From Treponema sp. (GTDB taxonomy: Bacteria > Spirochaetota > Spirochaetia > Treponematales > Treponemataceae): DNA of 64,000 nucleotides. Below are positions 61,845 to 64,000 of the stretch, one piece after another; the first letter of the stretch is position 1; every line of letters begins with the position of its first letter. The DNA lies in NCBI GenBank assembly GCA_016296575.1, contig JAEDJA010000001.1, positions 72,171-136,170 on the forward strand. The letters are read 5' to 3'. A program made the position numbers and the translations under genes. The notes beneath the pieces were generated by a model, which was not told the origin of the DNA, made no database searches, and saw only the letters and a program-made list of their open reading frames with translations.

Positions 61845-63905
61845 TTACCAACTCTGTTCCAGACCGCCGACTTTTTCCTGGAAGTGGCTGAATTCCATAC
61901 TGAAGCTTGCACGTCCCTGTGTGGCTGATCGAAGGTTTGTTGAGAAACCGAACATTTTTTCCATTGGGGCAGAACCGTGAATCACTTCGCCAGAAGATTT
62001 TGAATCCTGACCCATGATTGTTCCTCCACGCTGACTGAACTGGCTTCCTGCAGGACCAACAAATTCTTTTGGACAAGAAATATCAACACTCATAACTGGT
62101 TCAAGAAGAATTGGTGTAGCACTGTTACATGCCTTATCAAATGCCTGTACGGCACATGCTTCAAAAGCAAATGCTGATGCTGTAAGTTCATTGTATTCAA
62201 ATGAAGTAACTGTAACTTTAAGGTCAGTACAAGGATATCCATATTTAATTCCTGAAGCAAATGATCCTTCAATACCGTGTTTGATTGCGTCCATGATTTC
62301 GTCAGGAGCATCTCCCTGTTTTGCAGTGCATGCATAAGAACAGCCGCTTCCTGTTTCCTGGCTTTCCACAGTAAGTGTGATTTTTGCTGTATTTTCCTTT
62401 CCGCCAAGAACCTTTGAATATTCTTCTGTTATAGAAGCATTTCCTGAAATACTTTCTCGGTAAGTAACCTGAGGTGCACCAACGCGGCATTTTACACCAA
62501 AATCATCATGCATACGGGTAACAAGAACGTCCAGATGAAGTTCACCCATACCGGAAATAATAAGCTGACCTGTTTCTGCATCTTCATGATATGTGAAAGT
62601 TGGGTCTTCCCGTGAAAGAATGGCAAGAGTTTCATTCATCTTGTCTTTTTCACTGTTACTTTCAGGTTCAAGAGAAACAGAAATAACTGGCTGTGGGAAA
62701 GAAGGTTCTTCCAAAAGAACAGGAAGTCCTTCACTTCCAATGGTGTCACCAGTCTGAGCAAGTTTTAAACCGATAAATACGGCAATATCCCCAGCACTTA
62801 CTGAATCCATTGGTTCATTTTTATCAGCATGCATTCGGAGAATTCTGTTGACGCGTTCACGTTTTTTCTTGTTTACATTGTAAAGCTGAATTCCAGAATT
62901 GAATTTTCCTGAATACATTCGAACGTAACACAAAGGACCCATTTCTCTGTCATACTGGATTTTGAATACAAGTCCCAGTGGCATTTTTGTAGGATCACAT
63001 GGAACTGTAGTTTCTTCTGTTGCGTCTTTTTTTATTTTAAGACCTTTTGCAGCAGGAACGTCAGTAGGACTTGGCAGATAGTCGATTACTGCGTCAATAA
63101 GAGGCTGAACTCCCTGATTGTGGCGGGCAGATCCCATAACAAAAGGTACAAAGGCTCGATTTATAGTTCCTTTACGGATGGCGGCTTTAAGCTGATCAAT
63201 AGAAATATCACCACCTTCAAGGTAGATTTCCATAAGTGAATCATCACTGCCGGCAACAGTTTCTACAAGTTTTTCGCGCCATTCATTGGCTTTATCAAGA
63301 CGACTTCCATCAATATCACTTTCAATGATTGTTTCACCATCGTCTTCAGCAGAAAAGCGAAGCTCTTTCATGGTTAGAAGATCAATGACACCTTCAAAAT
63401 CTGCACCTTCACCAATAGGAATCTGGAGGGCAAGTGTTTCACATCCAAACTTTTCGTTTACGTCGGCCATTGAACCAAAGAAATCGGCACCAATACGGTC
63501 CATCTTATTCATAAAGCAAAGACGAGGTACATTGAATGTGTCGGCCTGTTTCCAAACTGTTTCTGTCTGAGGCTGAACACCGTCAACGGCACAGATTACT
63601 GCTACCGCACCATCAAGAACTCGGAGTGAACGTTCAACTTCTGCAGTAAAGTCTACGTGACCTGGTGTGTCAATAATGTTAATCTGGTGATTTTTCCAGT
63701 AAGTTGTTGTAGCGGCAGAACAGATTGTGATACCTCGTTCCTGTTCCTGAGACATCCAGTCCATAGTAGCCTGACCGTCGTCAATTTCACCAATCTTATG
63801 GATTTTTCCAGTGTAAAAAAGAATGCGTTCTGTAGTAGTAGTTTTTCCGGCATCAATATGAGCCATAATGCCGATGTTTCTCATTTTAGATAAGTCGTTT
63901 GCCAT
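61845..63905 (-). CDS. fusA: Elongation factor G
   Basis: 686 aa translational GTPase. G1 AHIDAGKTTTTERIL, switch I RGITICSAATTTYW, G3 DTPGHVDF and G4 NKMDRIGADF. Domains II to V follow (SGMGELHLDVLVTRM). ATG 63905 is chosen; the frame to 63959 has no family sequence. The promoter TTGAAA-17-TATAAT ends only seven bases before the ATG, and no ribosome binding site is visible, so the mRNA may be leaderless. The rpsL-rpsG-tuf neighbours usual for fusA are absent. A second EF-G elsewhere cannot be excluded. Confidence 0.93.
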   Translation of the reverse strand: MANDLSKMRNIGIMAHIDAGKTTTTERILFYTGKIHKIGEIDDGQATMDWMSQEQERGITICSAATTTYWKNHQINIIDTPGHVDFTAEVERSLRVLDGAVAVICAVDGVQPQTETVWKQADTFNVPRLCFMNKMDRIGADFFGSMADVNEKFGCETLALQIPIGEGADFEGVIDLLTMKELRFSAEDDGETIIESDIDGSRLDKANEWREKLVETVAGSDDSLMEIYLEGGDISIDQLKAAIRKGTINRAFVPFVMGSARHNQGVQPLIDAVIDYLPSPTDVPAAKGLKIKKDATEETTVPCDPTKMPLGLVFKIQYDREMGPLCYVRMYSGKFNSGIQLYNVNKKKRERVNRILRMHADKNEPMDSVSAGDIAVFIGLKLAQTGDTIGSEGLPVLLEEPSFPQPVISVSLEPESNSEKDKMNETLAILSREDPTFTYHEDAETGQLIISGMGELHLDVLVTRMHDDFGVKCRVGAPQVTYRESISGNASITEEYSKVLGGKENTAKITLTVESQETGSGCSYACTAKQGDAPDEIMDAIKHGIEGSFASGIKYGYPCTDLKVTVTSFEYNELTASAFAFEACAVQAFDKACNSATPILLEPVMSVDISCPKEFVGPAGSQFSQRGGTIMGQDSKSSGEVIHGSAPMEKMFGFSTNLRSATQGRASFSMEFSHFQEKVGGLEQSW

Positions 63906-63912
63906 AAATAAT

Positions 63913-63941
63913 ATTATAGAAGAAAAAGGTGGTTTTTTCAA
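63913..63941 (-). promoter_or_regulatory. Sigma70-type promoter of fusA
   Basis: On the minus strand TTGAAA (63941-63936) and TATAAT (63918-63913) are 17 bases apart. The -10 ends seven bases before the fusA ATG, putting the transcription start at about the A of the ATG. Confidence 0.7.
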
Positions 63942-64000
63942 TAAAACGCATTGAATCACGTTAAATCTAACCGAAAAAAAAGTGGTGAATCAAGTAAAAA

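Overview
The window looks like chromosomal DNA of a host-associated treponeme (Spirochaetota). Evidence: a moderately AT-rich base composition; a trans-2-enoyl-CoA reductase (FabV/Ter) closely resembling my recollection of the Treponema denticola enzyme; flagellar FliS; many small secreted or lipoprotein genes of spirochaete style; and a carbohydrate-oriented, anaerobic gene set (GH39 and GH120 beta-xylosidases, glycogen phosphorylase, indolepyruvate:ferredoxin oxidoreductase). A gut or rumen species that uses plant oligosaccharides is the best guess. No rRNA, tRNA, CRISPR, phage or complete transposase gene was seen.

Layout. 1-4402: ankyrin-repeat gene fragment, a trxB/GH3 pair and a formylglycine-generating-enzyme-like lipoprotein. 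4403-4839: a non-coding stretch holding two near-identical structured units, each closed by an intrinsic terminator. 4840-10274: glgP, a GH39 xylosidase and fabV behind a 15-bp perfect palindrome. 10352-13885: rpmB, then rplU-rpmA-obgE-nadD-yqeK. 13896-21390: envelope and housekeeping genes (FN3/TPR-like secreted protein, large TPR protein, CBS-domain protein, nucleotidyltransferase, deoD, rRNA methyltransferase, second GH3 lipoprotein). 21454-28459: glyA, then an aromatic 2-oxoacid module (ACT-domain protein, paaK-like ligase, iorB, iorA). 28646-35786: GH120 xylosidase, a queuosine-precursor transporter under a probable preQ1 riboswitch, acyl-ACP thioesterase, M28 peptidase and a YbhJ-like aconitase-family hydratase. 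35818-40941: two tandem GAF/HD-GYP genes, then on the minus strand infC-rpmI-rplT followed by a coiled-coil protein, zapA and a DUF188 gene. 41091-46260: OFA-type transporter, ferredoxin-fused aldo-keto reductase, MsmK/UgpC-type ATPase and a barrel-like envelope protein. 46272-63905: RNB exoribonuclease, fliS with an FlgN-like partner, ftsH-lolA-rodZ-like-rimO-uvrD, rny, a large hypothetical, miaB and fusA.

Themes. The two xylosidases lack signal peptides and, with the MsmK-type ATPase, suggest import and cytoplasmic cleavage of xylo-oligosaccharides. The IOR/ligase/ACT cluster points to ferredoxin-linked aromatic amino-acid metabolism. Two GH3 enzymes suggest peptidoglycan amino-sugar recycling.

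The most notable non-genic signals are: the tandem structured RNA-like units at 4427-4823; a dispersed family of GGGCTGTCC-ended inverted-repeat elements (five sites) that end transcription units; a preQ1-I-like aptamer at 30816-30854; and several genes whose -10 box lies only 6-7 nt before the start codon, suggesting leaderless mRNAs.
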